Source of the DNA: Candidatus Methanofastidiosia archaeon
GTDB taxonomy: Archaea; Methanobacteriota_B; Thermococci; Methanofastidiosales; NM3
Reading direction: 5' to 3'
DNA length: 10,733 nt
Assembly: GCA_020854925.1 (NCBI GenBank)
Contig: JAHKLV010000048.1
Location: 1-10,733, forward strand
The translations under genes were made by a program, and so were the position numbers. Under the pieces are notes generated by a model. That model was not told the origin of the DNA. It searched no databases and was given only the letters and a program-made list of their open reading frames with translations. Shown here one piece after another: positions 1 through 6,489 of this stretch. Every line of letters begins with the position of its first letter. The stretch's first letter is position 1.

Positions 1-1170
1 GGCCATGGCGATGCCGAACAGGTCGGAAAGCGTGTAGGTGATGTAGATGGCCGACGCGACGACAAGGGCGGTGAGCGCCGTTGACTGCAGGCCCACGGAG
101 AGGCCGGAAATGATGGTCGTGGCGGCACCCGTCTTTGAGGACTCGGCGATGAACTTCACGGGACGGTATGACTCGCTCGTGTAGTACTGTGAGATCTCAC
201 CGATGATGGTACCTGCAACCAGGCCGGTGATCATCGAGAAGAACACGTTGATGTCGCCGATGATGCTGTCGACGATGAAGTACGAACCGGCGGCCATGAT
301 GACGCTCGTGACGATGATGCCCTTGAAAAACGCGGAGTGCGGGCTTGCCTGGTCGTTGGGGAGCCGTACGAAGAAGGACCCGATGACGGCGGCAAGGACG
401 CCCATGCCCGCAATGGCGAGGGGAAGGCCGGAGGCCGATTCACCCAAGGTAAGATACCCAATGGTGATACCGGAGATGATGGCGCCACAGTATGACTCGA
501 AGAGGTCTGCGCCCATGCCGGCGACATCGCCCACGTTGTCACCCACGTTGTCGGCGATGACAGCGGGATTCCGGGGGTCGTCCTCGGGGATGTGCTGCTC
601 AATCTTGCCCACAAGGTCGGCGCCCACATCGGCGGCCTTCGTGAAGATACCGCCGCCCACACGGGCAAAGAGCGCGATGGAGCTGGCGCCAAGGCCGAAT
701 CCGTGGATGATCTCATGTTCGGGGAAGACGTAGTAAAGGAGTGATATACCCAGGAGGCCAAGACCGGCAACGCACATGCCCATGACCGTGCCGCTAGAAA
801 AGGCGACACGCAGGGCGTCGTTGAGGCTCGATCGTGCGGCCTGGGTCGTGCGCACGTTGGCCCTCGTGGCCACGTTCATACCGATGTACCCTGCGGTCCC
901 GGAGCAGAAGGCGCCTAAAATGAAGGCGATGCCCGATTCCAAGGGGTGGTCCGGCAAAAGAACGATAAGTACGATAAAGACAGCGATAGCAAAAATAACA
1001 AGCGTCGTATACTGGCGTCTGAGGTACGCTGCCGCGCCGCGCTGCACGAGATGGGAGATGTTGGTCATCTTCTCCGTGCCCGTGTCCATCTTGAGGATGC
1101 GCGACACGAGGTACATCGCGAAAAGCAGCGCAACTACCCCGCCAACGACTCCAAGTGTCCATAATTCCAT
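1..1170 (-). CDS. hppA: Membrane-integral ion-translocating pyrophosphatase, N-terminal 390 residues
   Basis: This is the 5' part of a membrane pyrophosphatase gene; the stop lies beyond the left edge. These multi-helix proteins hydrolyse cytoplasmic PPi to phosphate and pump H+ or Na+ outward. The usual length is about 650 to 800 residues, so over half is visible. Residues 181-191 (DVGADLVGKIE) and 196-215 (EDDPRNPAVIADNVGDNVGD) are the signature Mg-PPi site loops. Hydrophobic helices are visible at about 5-22, 55-72, 80-100, 127-149, 228-241, 252-268, 284-302, 308-323 and 352-378. The gate glutamate appears to be E225 (ADLFES), the position used by Thermotoga-type Na+ pumps and by some K+-independent H+ pumps, not the plant position. 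V216 in GDVAG is, from memory, typical of K+-dependent enzymes. The decisive GNTT[AK]A site is outside the window. The start is ATG at 1170 with SD GGAGGA seven bases upstream. Family assignment is secure; ion specificity is inference. Confidence 0.97.
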   Translation of the reverse strand, partial: MELWTLGVVGGVVALLFAMYLVSRILKMDTGTEKMTNISHLVQRGAAAYLRRQYTTLVIFAIAVFIVLIVLLPDHPLESGIAFILGAFCSGTAGYIGMNVATRANVRTTQAARSSLNDALRVAFSSGTVMGMCVAGLGLLGISLLYYVFPEHEIIHGFGLGASSIALFARVGGGIFTKAADVGADLVGKIEQHIPEDDPRNPAVIADNVGDNVGDVAGMGADLFESYCGAIISGITIGYLTLGESASGLPLAIAGMGVLAAVIGSFFVRLPNDQASPHSAFFKGIIVTSVIMAAGSYFIVDSIIGDINVFFSMITGLVAGTIIGEISQYYTSESYRPVKFIAESSKTGAATTIISGLSVGLQSTALTALVVASAIYITYTLSDLFGIAMA

Positions 1171-1175
1171 AAATA

Positions 1176-1223
1176 GTCCTCCTCGGATTAGATTTTTGAG
1201 AGTTTATATGTGGCAATTTAAAT
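1176..1223 (-). promoter_or_regulatory. Promoter and ribosome binding site of hppA
   Basis: On the minus strand a TATA-like box ATTTAAAT (1216-1223) lies about 26 bases upstream of a plausible transcription start near 1194, giving a leader of about 24 bases. The leader carries a strong SD, GAGGAGG, at about 1177-1183, just before the ATG at 1170. A second AT-rich element, CATATAAA (1203-1210), would place the start on top of the SD and is less likely. The box overlaps the last codon and stop codon of the PIN gene, so hppA may be transcribed separately from the translation operon, although read-through is also possible. Confidence 0.5.
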
Positions 1224-1622
1224 GTTTTGGTATGCGCCATCGAGTACGAAATGGCTCCTGTTACGGATGTAGAGCACCGGGACACGCCGCGACCGCAGGA
1301 TGCGCCGCAGCGCACGGTCATTCGTGGCAACAATAGCACGAGCCCCCTCCGCATAGGCAACAAGCGAGGCGTCCACGGGACCGGACAGCTCCAAGCTGTC
1401 AAAGAGGCAGGCAAGCGAGCACGCAAGCCGCCTCGCGCGCTCGTCGGCACCGGAAAAAGAGAGCACGGCAAGCTCGCCGCGCACGTTTTCGGGGACGACC
1501 ACCCGGTGGCGGAAGGGCACGGCGTCGGCAATGGCGTCAAGCGAAATGCCGAACTTCACCGCGCTAATGAGAAAGTTGGTATCGAGGATGACAAGCGTCT
1601 CGTCACTCGGTGATGATACCAT
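1218..1622 (-). CDS. PIN-domain ribonuclease, Fcf1/Utp24-like, downstream of aIF2 gamma
   Basis: This encodes 134 residues with a single PIN fold, a metal-dependent RNase domain. The acidic active-site set is visible in order: D14 in [11 protein letters not shown]50 in PENVRGEL, D84 in [10 protein letters not shown], and D102 in the VATNDRALR motif. The basic segment after it ([19 protein letters not shown]) suits RNA binding. In archaea the PIN gene next to aIF2 gamma is usually assigned to the Fcf1/Utp24-like group, linked to early pre-rRNA cleavage. That role comes from gene context rather than from specific residues. No antitoxin gene is adjacent, which argues against a VapC toxin. The ATG at 1622 overlaps the end of the aIF2 gamma gene by 20 bases. 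A TTG at 1628 would add two residues and sits five bases from a GGAG, so the exact start is uncertain. The protein ends YQNI, and its terminal codons overlap the hppA TATA box. Confidence 0.88.
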   Translation of the reverse strand: MVSSPSDETLVILDTNFLISAVKFGISLDAIADAVPFRHRVVVPENVRGELAVLSFSGADERARRLACSLACLFDSLELSGPVDASLVAYAEGARAIVATNDRALRRILRSRRVPVLYIRNRSHFVLDGAYQNI

Positions 1623-2835
1623 ACCCAATCAGTCTCCAGCGTCCGCCGATGCGGCGGGAGATGGCTACACGGTCGCCCACGCTGCTGCATACGGGGAGCT
1701 TGAGGTTAAGGCGTGCCTTCTTGCCTGTGGCGGCTACAACGCCGATGGTCTTGCCTGTCCCTACGTTGAGCATGAGCGGTTCACCTCGTTTGATGTCGGT
1801 CACCGCCGTCTCCTCCTCGGAGCCAACGACGCGTTCAAGAAGATGTATCTCCAGCTGAATGGTCTCCCATACCGGTGGCAGCGTCCCCGGGTCCCCCACG
1901 ACACAGCCGCCGAGTGCGTCTGACTTCGTGATGGATGGGTCAAGCTCCGTACCGATGGCAAGCAGGCCGCCGGGCATCGCCGTCTCGAGCTTGAGGGCGC
2001 CGGTGGAAAGCGACGCGACCTTCGTGACAAGCGGCCTGAACTGCGAGACGCCCTGCTCCTTCGTGAGGAGGCCGGGGAGAATCTCTATCTCCTGGCCCAC
2101 GGTTATCCTGCCGTCGGTGAGCGAGCCGCCAAGGACGCCGCCCACGATGTTTTCCGGCATGGCGCCCGGTTTGTTGATGTCAAAGGAGCGCGCCACGAAC
2201 ATGTGCGCCGGTGCGTCGGCGTCGTGCGGCGGCGTGGGTATGTGGTCCTCGATGGCCTTGATGAGCACGTCGATGTTGACGGCATGCTGGGCCGAGATGG
2301 GTATGACGGGTGCAGCCTCCGCAACGGTACCTTTCGTAAACGCCTTTATCTGCTTGTAGTTTTCCAGCGCCTCTTCCCGGGAGACGAGCTCTATTTTGTT
2401 CTGCGCGATGACGATGTTTTTCACGCCGATGATATCGAGCGCCATGAGGTGCTCCCGGGTCTGGGGTTGCGGACACTTCTCGTTTGCCGCGATGACGAGC
2501 ACGGCGCCGTTCATGAGCGCCGCGCCGGACAGCATGGTTGCCATGAGGGTTTCGTGGCCCGGGGCATCAACGAACGAGACCTTGCGCAGCGCCTTTGTCT
2601 CGGTGCCGCACAGGTCGCAGACCTCGCTAGTCGTGTAGCACTGGGGCTCGTCGCACTCGGTACAGCGCCGAAACGTCGTATCGGCGTACCCGAGGCGTAT
2701 GGTGATGCCCCGCTTCATCTCTTCGGAATGCTTGTCGGTCCAGATGCCAGAAAGCGCCCGTGTGAGGGTCGTCTTCCCATGGTCCACGTGACCGATCATC
2801 CCGATGTTAATTTCCGCTTGGTCTGCTGATGCCAT
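1603..2835 (-). CDS. eif2g: Translation initiation factor aIF2 subunit gamma
   Basis: This encodes the 410-residue GTPase core of archaeal aIF2, which delivers initiator Met-tRNA to the small subunit. The G domain shows G1 GHVDHGKT (15-22), switch 1 around KRGITI (41-46), a zinc knuckle with C58, C61, C73 and C76, G3 DAPGH (90-94), G4 NKIE (146-149) and G5 SAQ (181-183). Two beta-barrel domains follow at about 205-320 and 325-410. The segments [10 protein letters not shown] and VGGVLGGSL in domain II are typical of this subunit and set it apart from EF-1A and SelB. The length matches the family. The ATG at 2835 was chosen because SD GGAGGG lies eight bases upstream and homologues begin a few residues before the P-loop; longer in-frame starts would run back into S6e. 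The zinc site and all G motifs are intact. The gene lies 16 bases after S6e and overlaps the PIN gene. Confidence 0.97.
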   Translation of the reverse strand: MASADQAEINIGMIGHVDHGKTTLTRALSGIWTDKHSEEMKRGITIRLGYADTTFRRCTECDEPQCYTTSEVCDLCGTETKALRKVSFVDAPGHETLMATMLSGAALMNGAVLVIAANEKCPQPQTREHLMALDIIGVKNIVIAQNKIELVSREEALENYKQIKAFTKGTVAEAAPVIPISAQHAVNIDVLIKAIEDHIPTPPHDADAPAHMFVARSFDINKPGAMPENIVGGVLGGSLTDGRITVGQEIEILPGLLTKEQGVSQFRPLVTKVASLSTGALKLETAMPGGLLAIGTELDPSITKSDALGGCVVGDPGTLPPVWETIQLEIHLLERVVGSEEETAVTDIKRGEPLMLNVGTGKTIGVVAATGKKARLNLKLPVCSSVGDRVAISRRIGGRWRLIGYGIITE

Positions 2836-2851
2836 ATGCCATCCCTCCGGC

Positions 2852-3295
2852 TCACTCGGCCTGCTCGTCGGCATCTTCGGCAACGGTCGCTTCCTCTTCC
2901 TGTGCAGGGGCTTCCTCTACGGGAGCCTCTACGGGTTCGGGTGCCGCCTCCGCCTTCGGGGCCGCAAGCACCTTCGTGTTTATCTGCACAATTTCCTCGG
3001 AGATGGTATCGGAGCGTACACGCTTCTTCTTGCGCACGCCTTCGTCCGTGGGGTTGTACCCAATCCCGTTGGCCAGGAGCAGCTTCATGCGGCGGGTGCC
3101 GTAGACGCCCTTCTTCATGGGGAATCCGTCCTTGTCGGAGCCGCCCGTGACCTTAAGCGTCCCCTCAATACCCACCAGGCTGCCCTCAACGGTGTCGCCG
3201 ATGCGGTATCCGAGGAATCGCTCGGCCTCGCCCCCCTTGAGTTCCTTTTGTTCTGACTTTCCGTCAGGATATGAAACAACTACCTTAACTTCCAT
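2852..3295 (-). CDS. rps6e: 30S ribosomal protein S6e (eS6) with acidic C-terminal tail
   Basis: This encodes 147 residues. Residues 1-110 match archaeal eS6: the start [20 protein letters not shown] (29-34), the conserved [14 protein letters not shown] segment (51-64), and a basic RKKKRVRS patch (88-95). eS6 binds rRNA at the foot of the small subunit. Residues 111-147 form an unusual extension made almost only of Ala, Glu, Pro, Asp, Gln and Val, and it is strongly acidic. Archaeal S6e is usually about 120 to 130 residues, and the eukaryotic S6 tail is basic and phosphorylated, so this tail differs in charge. It looks disordered. The ATG follows the infB TAA with no spacer (TAAATG), and the SD AGGTG lies inside the last codons of infB, which implies translational coupling. 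Confidence 0.96.
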   Translation of the reverse strand: MEVKVVVSYPDGKSEQKELKGGEAERFLGYRIGDTVEGSLVGIEGTLKVTGGSDKDGFPMKKGVYGTRRMKLLLANGIGYNPTDEGVRKKKRVRSDTISEEIVQINTKVLAAPKAEAAPEPVEAPVEEAPAQEEEATVAEDADEQAE

Positions 3296-5053
3296 TTAAA
3301 CACCTGCAAATATGTTCTTTTTCTTCAGCTTTGATAAAAATGATACGACCTCTTCCTCTTCGGGCGTAAGAGACAGCCCCTTGAGGCGTTCGATGTTTGA
3401 CTTCGGCATGTCGATATATAATACTTCGCCTTCGTGGATCTGCCGTCCGACGATGGGCCCCTCTATCGACATGGCGACCTGCATGCCTTTTGTCGCCACC
3501 TTGAGAAAGTCGCTCTTCTCCTTGAGCGCCTTGATGCGGCCCACCTTGACGCCCTCCTCGTTGATGACGTCCATGCGCGGCATGACCGAGCCGGCGAGTA
3601 TCTCTATGCCCACAATGGCGGGCTTCGCGTTGCGAAACACCATCTTGGGGAGGAACTGGAACTTGCCGGGCATGATAACGCCCATCTTCTTGCGCTCCTC
3701 CTCTTCGTGGCGGCGCTCGGTGAGATATGCCTCATAGTCCTCAAGGAGCTTGTAGATGATGGAGGACTGGATAACGGGCACGCCCGCCTGGTCTGCCATC
3801 TGCTGCACCTCTTCCGACACGTGGACGTTGAAGGAGAGGATGGCCGCCTCCATGGGGTCGGTCTCGGCCACAGACATGGCCTCCACCACGTCACGCTTCT
3901 GGACATCACCGATATCCGCGTTGCGGATGTTTATCTCCTCTTTCCGAAGCATCCCCACGATAGCCTCCAGGCTTCCGAGGGTATCCGCCTTCACGATGAT
4001 GCCTGTGGAGTCCCTGCTGATGCGGAATCGCTGGATCTCCTCCTGAATCGTCCGCTTCACCGTCTCAACGGACTCTGGCGATGCCGCCAGGAGCGGCGAA
4101 CCCGCGAGCACCTCATCGAGCCCGGGTGCGGCAATCTTGATGCCGGCGGCGCTCGGGACCTCGGATACCGTGTCGAATCGGTAGCGCGGGTCACGGATCT
4201 CATCGAGCGGTTTGGGTTTGAGAAGCGCACGGACCTTCGTGGTGACGACGCCGTTGCGGGCGCCAAGCACGATGATGTCCCCTGTGCGCAGGGTACCATC
4301 GTAAACGATGACGTCCAGCGTCGTGCCGAATCCCACCGTTTCCTTCACCTCGAGCACCGTGCCCTTGGCAGGGCCGTCGATATGGACATCAAGCTGCTTT
4401 TCGAGAAATCGCTGCGAGAGGCCGGCGATGAGCATCATGATCTCGGGAATGCCCACGCCCCCCTTCGCGGAGGCGGGCACGATGGCAACGTTCTTCGTGA
4501 AGTCCTTGACCTGGTCAAAGCGCATGCCCTCGAATCCGTATTCGTACAGCGCCCCTATGAAGTCCCACATCTTCGTCTCGATGTCCCTTCGCACCGTATC
4601 GTCTTGGCGCGCGATAGCCGCCAGAAACGGTTCCGGACCGGTAGCCTTCCATCCACGGGAGCGGTCTATCTTGTTGAGAACGATGATAAACGGCGTCTTG
4701 TACTGCTTGAGGATGGATATGGACTCGATGGTCTGTGGCTGGAGCCCCTCGTTGATATCGACGATAAGGACGGCGATGTCTGCAAGGTTCCCGCCACGCG
4801 AACGAAGCGAGGTGAATGCCGCATGCCCGGGCGTGTCGATAAAGAGCAGTCCGGGGATGGAAAGCTTCATGTTGGCGACAAGGTTGCCGCAGACCGAGCG
4901 GATGACCTCGATGGGAATCTCCGTCGCGCCTATATGCTGGGTGATGCCACCAGCCTCGCGGCTCGCTACCTTGGTGCCACGTATCTGGTCCAGAAGCGTG
5001 GTCTTTCCATGGTCCACATGGCCAAGGACGGCGACGATAGGCTGGCGTATCAC
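3296..5053 (-). CDS. infB: Translation initiation factor aIF5B (IF2/eIF5B family)
   Basis: This encodes a GTPase of 585 residues that promotes ribosomal subunit joining. The G domain shows GHVDHGKT (11-18), switch 1 with [11 protein letters not shown] (35-45), DTPGH (73-77), NKID (127-130) and SAKGG. Beta-barrel domain II includes [23 protein letters not shown]. Domain III has the [14 protein letters not shown] motif, followed by the long charged linker helix ([15 protein letters not shown]) and the C-terminal barrel. Its length is that of an archaeal aIF5B without the long N-terminal extension of eukaryotes, and no intein interrupts it. I prefer the GTG at 5053: an SD-like GGGGTGA sits eight bases upstream and homologues begin close to IRQPIV. 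A GTG at 5065 would add four residues (MNRP) but directly abuts GAGGGG, leaving no room for SD pairing. The gene is 15 bases after ndk and abuts S6e. Confidence 0.97.
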   Translation of the reverse strand: MIRQPIVAVLGHVDHGKTTLLDQIRGTKVASREAGGITQHIGATEIPIEVIRSVCGNLVANMKLSIPGLLFIDTPGHAAFTSLRSRGGNLADIAVLIVDINEGLQPQTIESISILKQYKTPFIIVLNKIDRSRGWKATGPEPFLAAIARQDDTVRRDIETKMWDFIGALYEYGFEGMRFDQVKDFTKNVAIVPASAKGGVGIPEIMMLIAGLSQRFLEKQLDVHIDGPAKGTVLEVKETVGFGTTLDVIVYDGTLRTGDIIVLGARNGVVTTKVRALLKPKPLDEIRDPRYRFDTVSEVPSAAGIKIAAPGLDEVLAGSPLLAASPESVETVKRTIQEEIQRFRISRDSTGIIVKADTLGSLEAIVGMLRKEEINIRNADIGDVQKRDVVEAMSVAETDPMEAAILSFNVHVSEEVQQMADQAGVPVIQSSIIYKLLEDYEAYLTERRHEEEERKKMGVIMPGKFQFLPKMVFRNAKPAIVGIEILAGSVMPRMDVINEEGVKVGRIKALKEKSDFLKVATKGMQVAMSIEGPIVGRQIHEGEVLYIDMPKSNIERLKGLSLTPEEEEVVSFLSKLKKKNIFAGV

Positions 5054-5068
5054 GGGTCTGTTCACCCC

Positions 5069-5521
5069 TCAAAGGTGCGCTTCCTCGTCGTACGAACACA
5101 GCTCGTCGGGCGAAAAGTACAGCGCTATCTCGCGCGCCGCCGACTCGAGAGAGTCCGACGCGTGGATGGTGTTGTAGATGTCGCTCCCCTTCGTGAAGCC
5201 GAAGTCGCCGCGGATGGTGCCCGGTTCCGCCTTGAGCGGATTCGTGGCGCCGGCAAGCTTGCGGGTCACCGCGATGGCATCCTCGCCCTCGATAACGGCA
5301 ACGAGCACGGGGCTCATGCCGATGAAGGCGACAAGGCTGCCAAAGAAGGGCTTGCCTATGTGCTCGGCATAGTGCTTGTCGGCAATCTCCGGCGTGATGC
5401 GCAAAAGCTTTGCGCCGACAAGACGGTATCCCTTCCGCTCGAATCGGGTGATCACCTCACCCATGGTGCCGCGAAGCACCGCATCGGGCTTGAGGATGAT
5501 GAGTGTCCGTTCCACTGCCAT
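5069..5521 (-). CDS. ndk: Nucleoside diphosphate kinase
   Basis: This encodes 150 residues, the standard size of a single-domain NDK, which transfers a gamma phosphate between NTPs and NDPs through a phosphohistidine. The active site is complete: K11 in [10 protein letters not shown]51, R87, the [15 protein letters not shown] loop (94-108) with R104, and N117 and H120 in NTIHASDS, where H120 is the phosphorylated residue. The ATG at 5521 is preceded by GGGGTGA, seven bases away, in which TGA is the stop codon of L24e. Upstream in-frame codons only translate L24e sequence in another frame. In this operon Ndk can keep GTP available for aIF5B and aIF2. The last residues, SYDEEAHL, have no special motif. 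Confidence 0.97.
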   Translation of the reverse strand: MAVERTLIILKPDAVLRGTMGEVITRFERKGYRLVGAKLLRITPEIADKHYAEHIGKPFFGSLVAFIGMSPVLVAVIEGEDAIAVTRKLAGATNPLKAEPGTIRGDFGFTKGSDIYNTIHASDSLESAAREIALYFSPDELCSYDEEAHL

Positions 5522-5528
5522 GGGAGGC

Positions 5529-5744
5529 TCACCCCGTGTGCTGCTGCTTGAGGCGCTGTTCCTTCTCCTGGCGGAAGCGCTCGGTCCAAGCGGTGGTCCG
5601 TGGCTTGCGCTTGAGAACAATCATGTTCTTCTCGCACTTGTGTGAGCAGAAGTTGTAGACCGTGCCGTCCTTCCTGACGTACATGGTGCCGGTTCCCGGC
5701 TCAATCTGCTCCCCGCAAAAGGTACAAAATACTCGCTTTGGCAT
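5529..5744 (-). CDS. rpl24e: 50S ribosomal protein L24e (eL24)
   Basis: This encodes 71 residues, a normal archaeal L24e. The treble-clef zinc site is intact: C7 and C10 in FCTFCG, and C33 and C37 in FCSHKCEKN. A basic segment (VLKRKPRTTAW) and a short charged C-terminal helix follow and contact large-subunit rRNA. The ATG at 5744 is chosen over a GTG at 5753 because the perfect SD AGGTGAT lies just upstream, built from the end of S28e (AGG TGA), and because homologues start MPKR. The gap to S28e is five bases, and ndk follows after seven. Confidence 0.96.
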   Translation of the reverse strand: MPKRVFCTFCGEQIEPGTGTMYVRKDGTVYNFCSHKCEKNMIVLKRKPRTTAWTERFRQEKEQRLKQQHTG

Positions 5745-5749
5745 TGCTA

Positions 5750-5968
5750 TCACCTGGGTGTCCGAATCTCGCGTGCCTCTCGCTCGGTCTCGCGAAGCAT
5801 GAGGACGTCGCCCGCCCGGATGGGTCCTTTCACATTCCGGGTGAGGATGCGCCCCTTGTCTTCCCCGTCAAGCACCTTGCACTTGACCTGGAAAATCTCT
5901 CCTGTTACGCCGGTCCTCGTCACCACGTCGATGACTTCGGCCGGTATTCCCAAATCCTCATCAGCCAT
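5750..5968 (-). CDS. rps28e: 30S ribosomal protein S28e (eS28)
   Basis: This encodes 72 residues, the usual size of eS28, a small OB-fold protein of the 30S head near the mRNA exit. Diagnostic segments are [27 protein letters not shown] (9-35), [21 protein letters not shown] (40-60) and the conserved EAREIR near the C-terminus. The ATG at 5968 lies four bases after the L7Ae stop; the weak SD AGTGAT includes that TGA. In archaea S28e and L24e commonly sit between L7Ae and Ndk, as here. Confidence 0.96.
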   Translation of the reverse strand: MADEDLGIPAEVIDVVTRTGVTGEIFQVKCKVLDGEDKGRILTRNVKGPIRAGDVLMLRETEREAREIRTPR

Positions 5969-5972
5969 GTGA

Positions 5973-6326
5973 TCACTTGAGCTCGGTTATTTTTTCCACT
6001 ATCTCGGCCACGAGCGCCTTTGCCTTCCCTTCCTTCACGATGGCGGAGGCGGCGGTGGGCACGTCAATGCCGGTGGCCTGTCCCAGCTCGTCCTTTCTCG
6101 GAACGAAGATGTACGGGACCTGCTTCTCGTCGCAGAGGAACGGAATGTGGGCAATAATCTCCTCGGGCGTGACGTCCTCTGCAATGAGGACGAGCTTTGA
6201 TGAGCCGCGCTCGATGTACTTTGTCGTCTCGTTCGTGCCCTTGGTGACCTTGCCGGTGTCCCGGGCCAGTTCAAGAGCCTCGTACGCTTTTTCTACCAAT
6301 TCCTTTGGTACGTCAAACTTCTTCAT
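5973..6326 (-). CDS. rpl7ae: Ribosomal protein L7Ae (eL8), k-turn RNA-binding protein
   Basis: This encodes 117 residues, normal for archaeal L7Ae. The protein binds kink-turn RNA in 23S rRNA, in box C/D and H/ACA guide RNPs, and in archaeal RNase P. The RNA-binding loop GTNETTK (30-36), the strand [13 protein letters not shown] (44-56) and the second contact region [14 protein letters not shown] (81-94) are all present and match the family. It is the first gene of the translation operon, with the strongest SD of the set (GAGGTGAT, five bases before the ATG). Archaeal L7Ae is known to repress its own mRNA through a leader k-turn in Sulfolobus; whether that happens here is open (see findings). 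Confidence 0.97.
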   Translation of the reverse strand: MKKFDVPKELVEKAYEALELARDTGKVTKGTNETTKYIERGSSKLVLIAEDVTPEEIIAHIPFLCDEKQVPYIFVPRKDELGQATGIDVPTAASAIVKEGKAKALVAEIVEKITELK

Positions 6327-6332
6327 GTAATA

Positions 6333-6340
6333 TCACCTCA
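6333..6340 (-). promoter_or_regulatory. Strong ribosome binding site of L7Ae
   Basis: GAGGTGAT on the minus strand (extending to about 6332) is a full match to the expected archaeal anti-SD, five bases from the ATG at 6326. It sits in the loop of a small possible hairpin whose arms are ATGTA/TACAT (6325-6329 and 6344-6348). Confidence 0.75.
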
Positions 6341-6350
6341 TCCTACATAT

Positions 6351-6365
6351 GGCGGCAATGCCGCC
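6351..6365 (-). repeat. Perfect 15-base palindrome near the operon transcription start
   Basis: GGCGGCAATGCCGCC is a perfect inverted repeat with seven-base arms around a single central base. It falls about where transcription from the TATA box at 6381-6390 should begin, 25 bases upstream of the L7Ae start codon. In RNA it could form a six-pair GC stem with a three-base loop; as DNA it could be a protein site. No function is established. Confidence 0.6.
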
Positions 6366-6372
6366 TTCGGTC

Positions 6373-6398
6373 GATGATTGTCTATAAAGAGCATCATC
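6373..6398. repeat. Inverted repeat GATGAT-N14-ATCATC around the TATA box, candidate operator
   Basis: The arms at 6373-6378 and 6393-6398 are perfect six-base inverted repeats. The 14-base spacer holds the ten-base TATA box exactly in its centre. This geometry fits a dimeric regulator that would compete with TBP, but six-base arms can occur by chance. Confidence 0.35.
6381..6390 (-). promoter_or_regulatory. TATA box of the L7Ae-to-PIN translation operon
   Basis: TCTTTATAGA on the minus strand lies about 60 bases upstream of the L7Ae ATG, predicting a transcription start near 6359 and a leader of about 33 bases. A second AT-rich element further upstream (6424-6432) could drive a longer leader. 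The box is exactly centred inside the inverted repeat GATGAT-N14-ATCATC (6373-6398). Confidence 0.55.
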
Positions 6399-6423
6399 AG
6401 GCGTAGAAACGTACATGAGGCGC

Positions 6424-6432
6424 TTTAAAAAT
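6424..6432 (-). other. AT-rich element: possible distal TATA box or terminator of the peptidase gene
   Basis: On the minus strand ATTTTTAAA lies about 60 bases downstream of the peptidase stop codon. The five-T run (6427-6431) could help end transcription of that gene, while TTTTTAAAG could serve as a weak distal TATA box starting transcription near 6402. The two readings cannot be separated from sequence. The rest of the 163-base intergenic stretch 6327-6489 holds no gene that I can support. Confidence 0.3.
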
Positions 6433-6489
6433 ATTGTGGTAAGCGGGCGCCCTTCCCTTTTTCTGCCCCGGTGGCGCAGAGCGCTGTGC

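Noticed and set aside
1218..1628. PIN protein as a VapC toxin.
   Set aside because: There is no antitoxin gene beside it, and the position directly after aIF2 gamma is a conserved archaeal housekeeping arrangement.
3434..5551. Long open frame on the plus strand (about 705 codons) opposite infB and ndk.
   Set aside because: It is antisense to two intact conserved genes, its translation is His/Arg/Leu/Asp-rich with no recognisable domain, and GC-rich codon bias readily opens this opposite frame.
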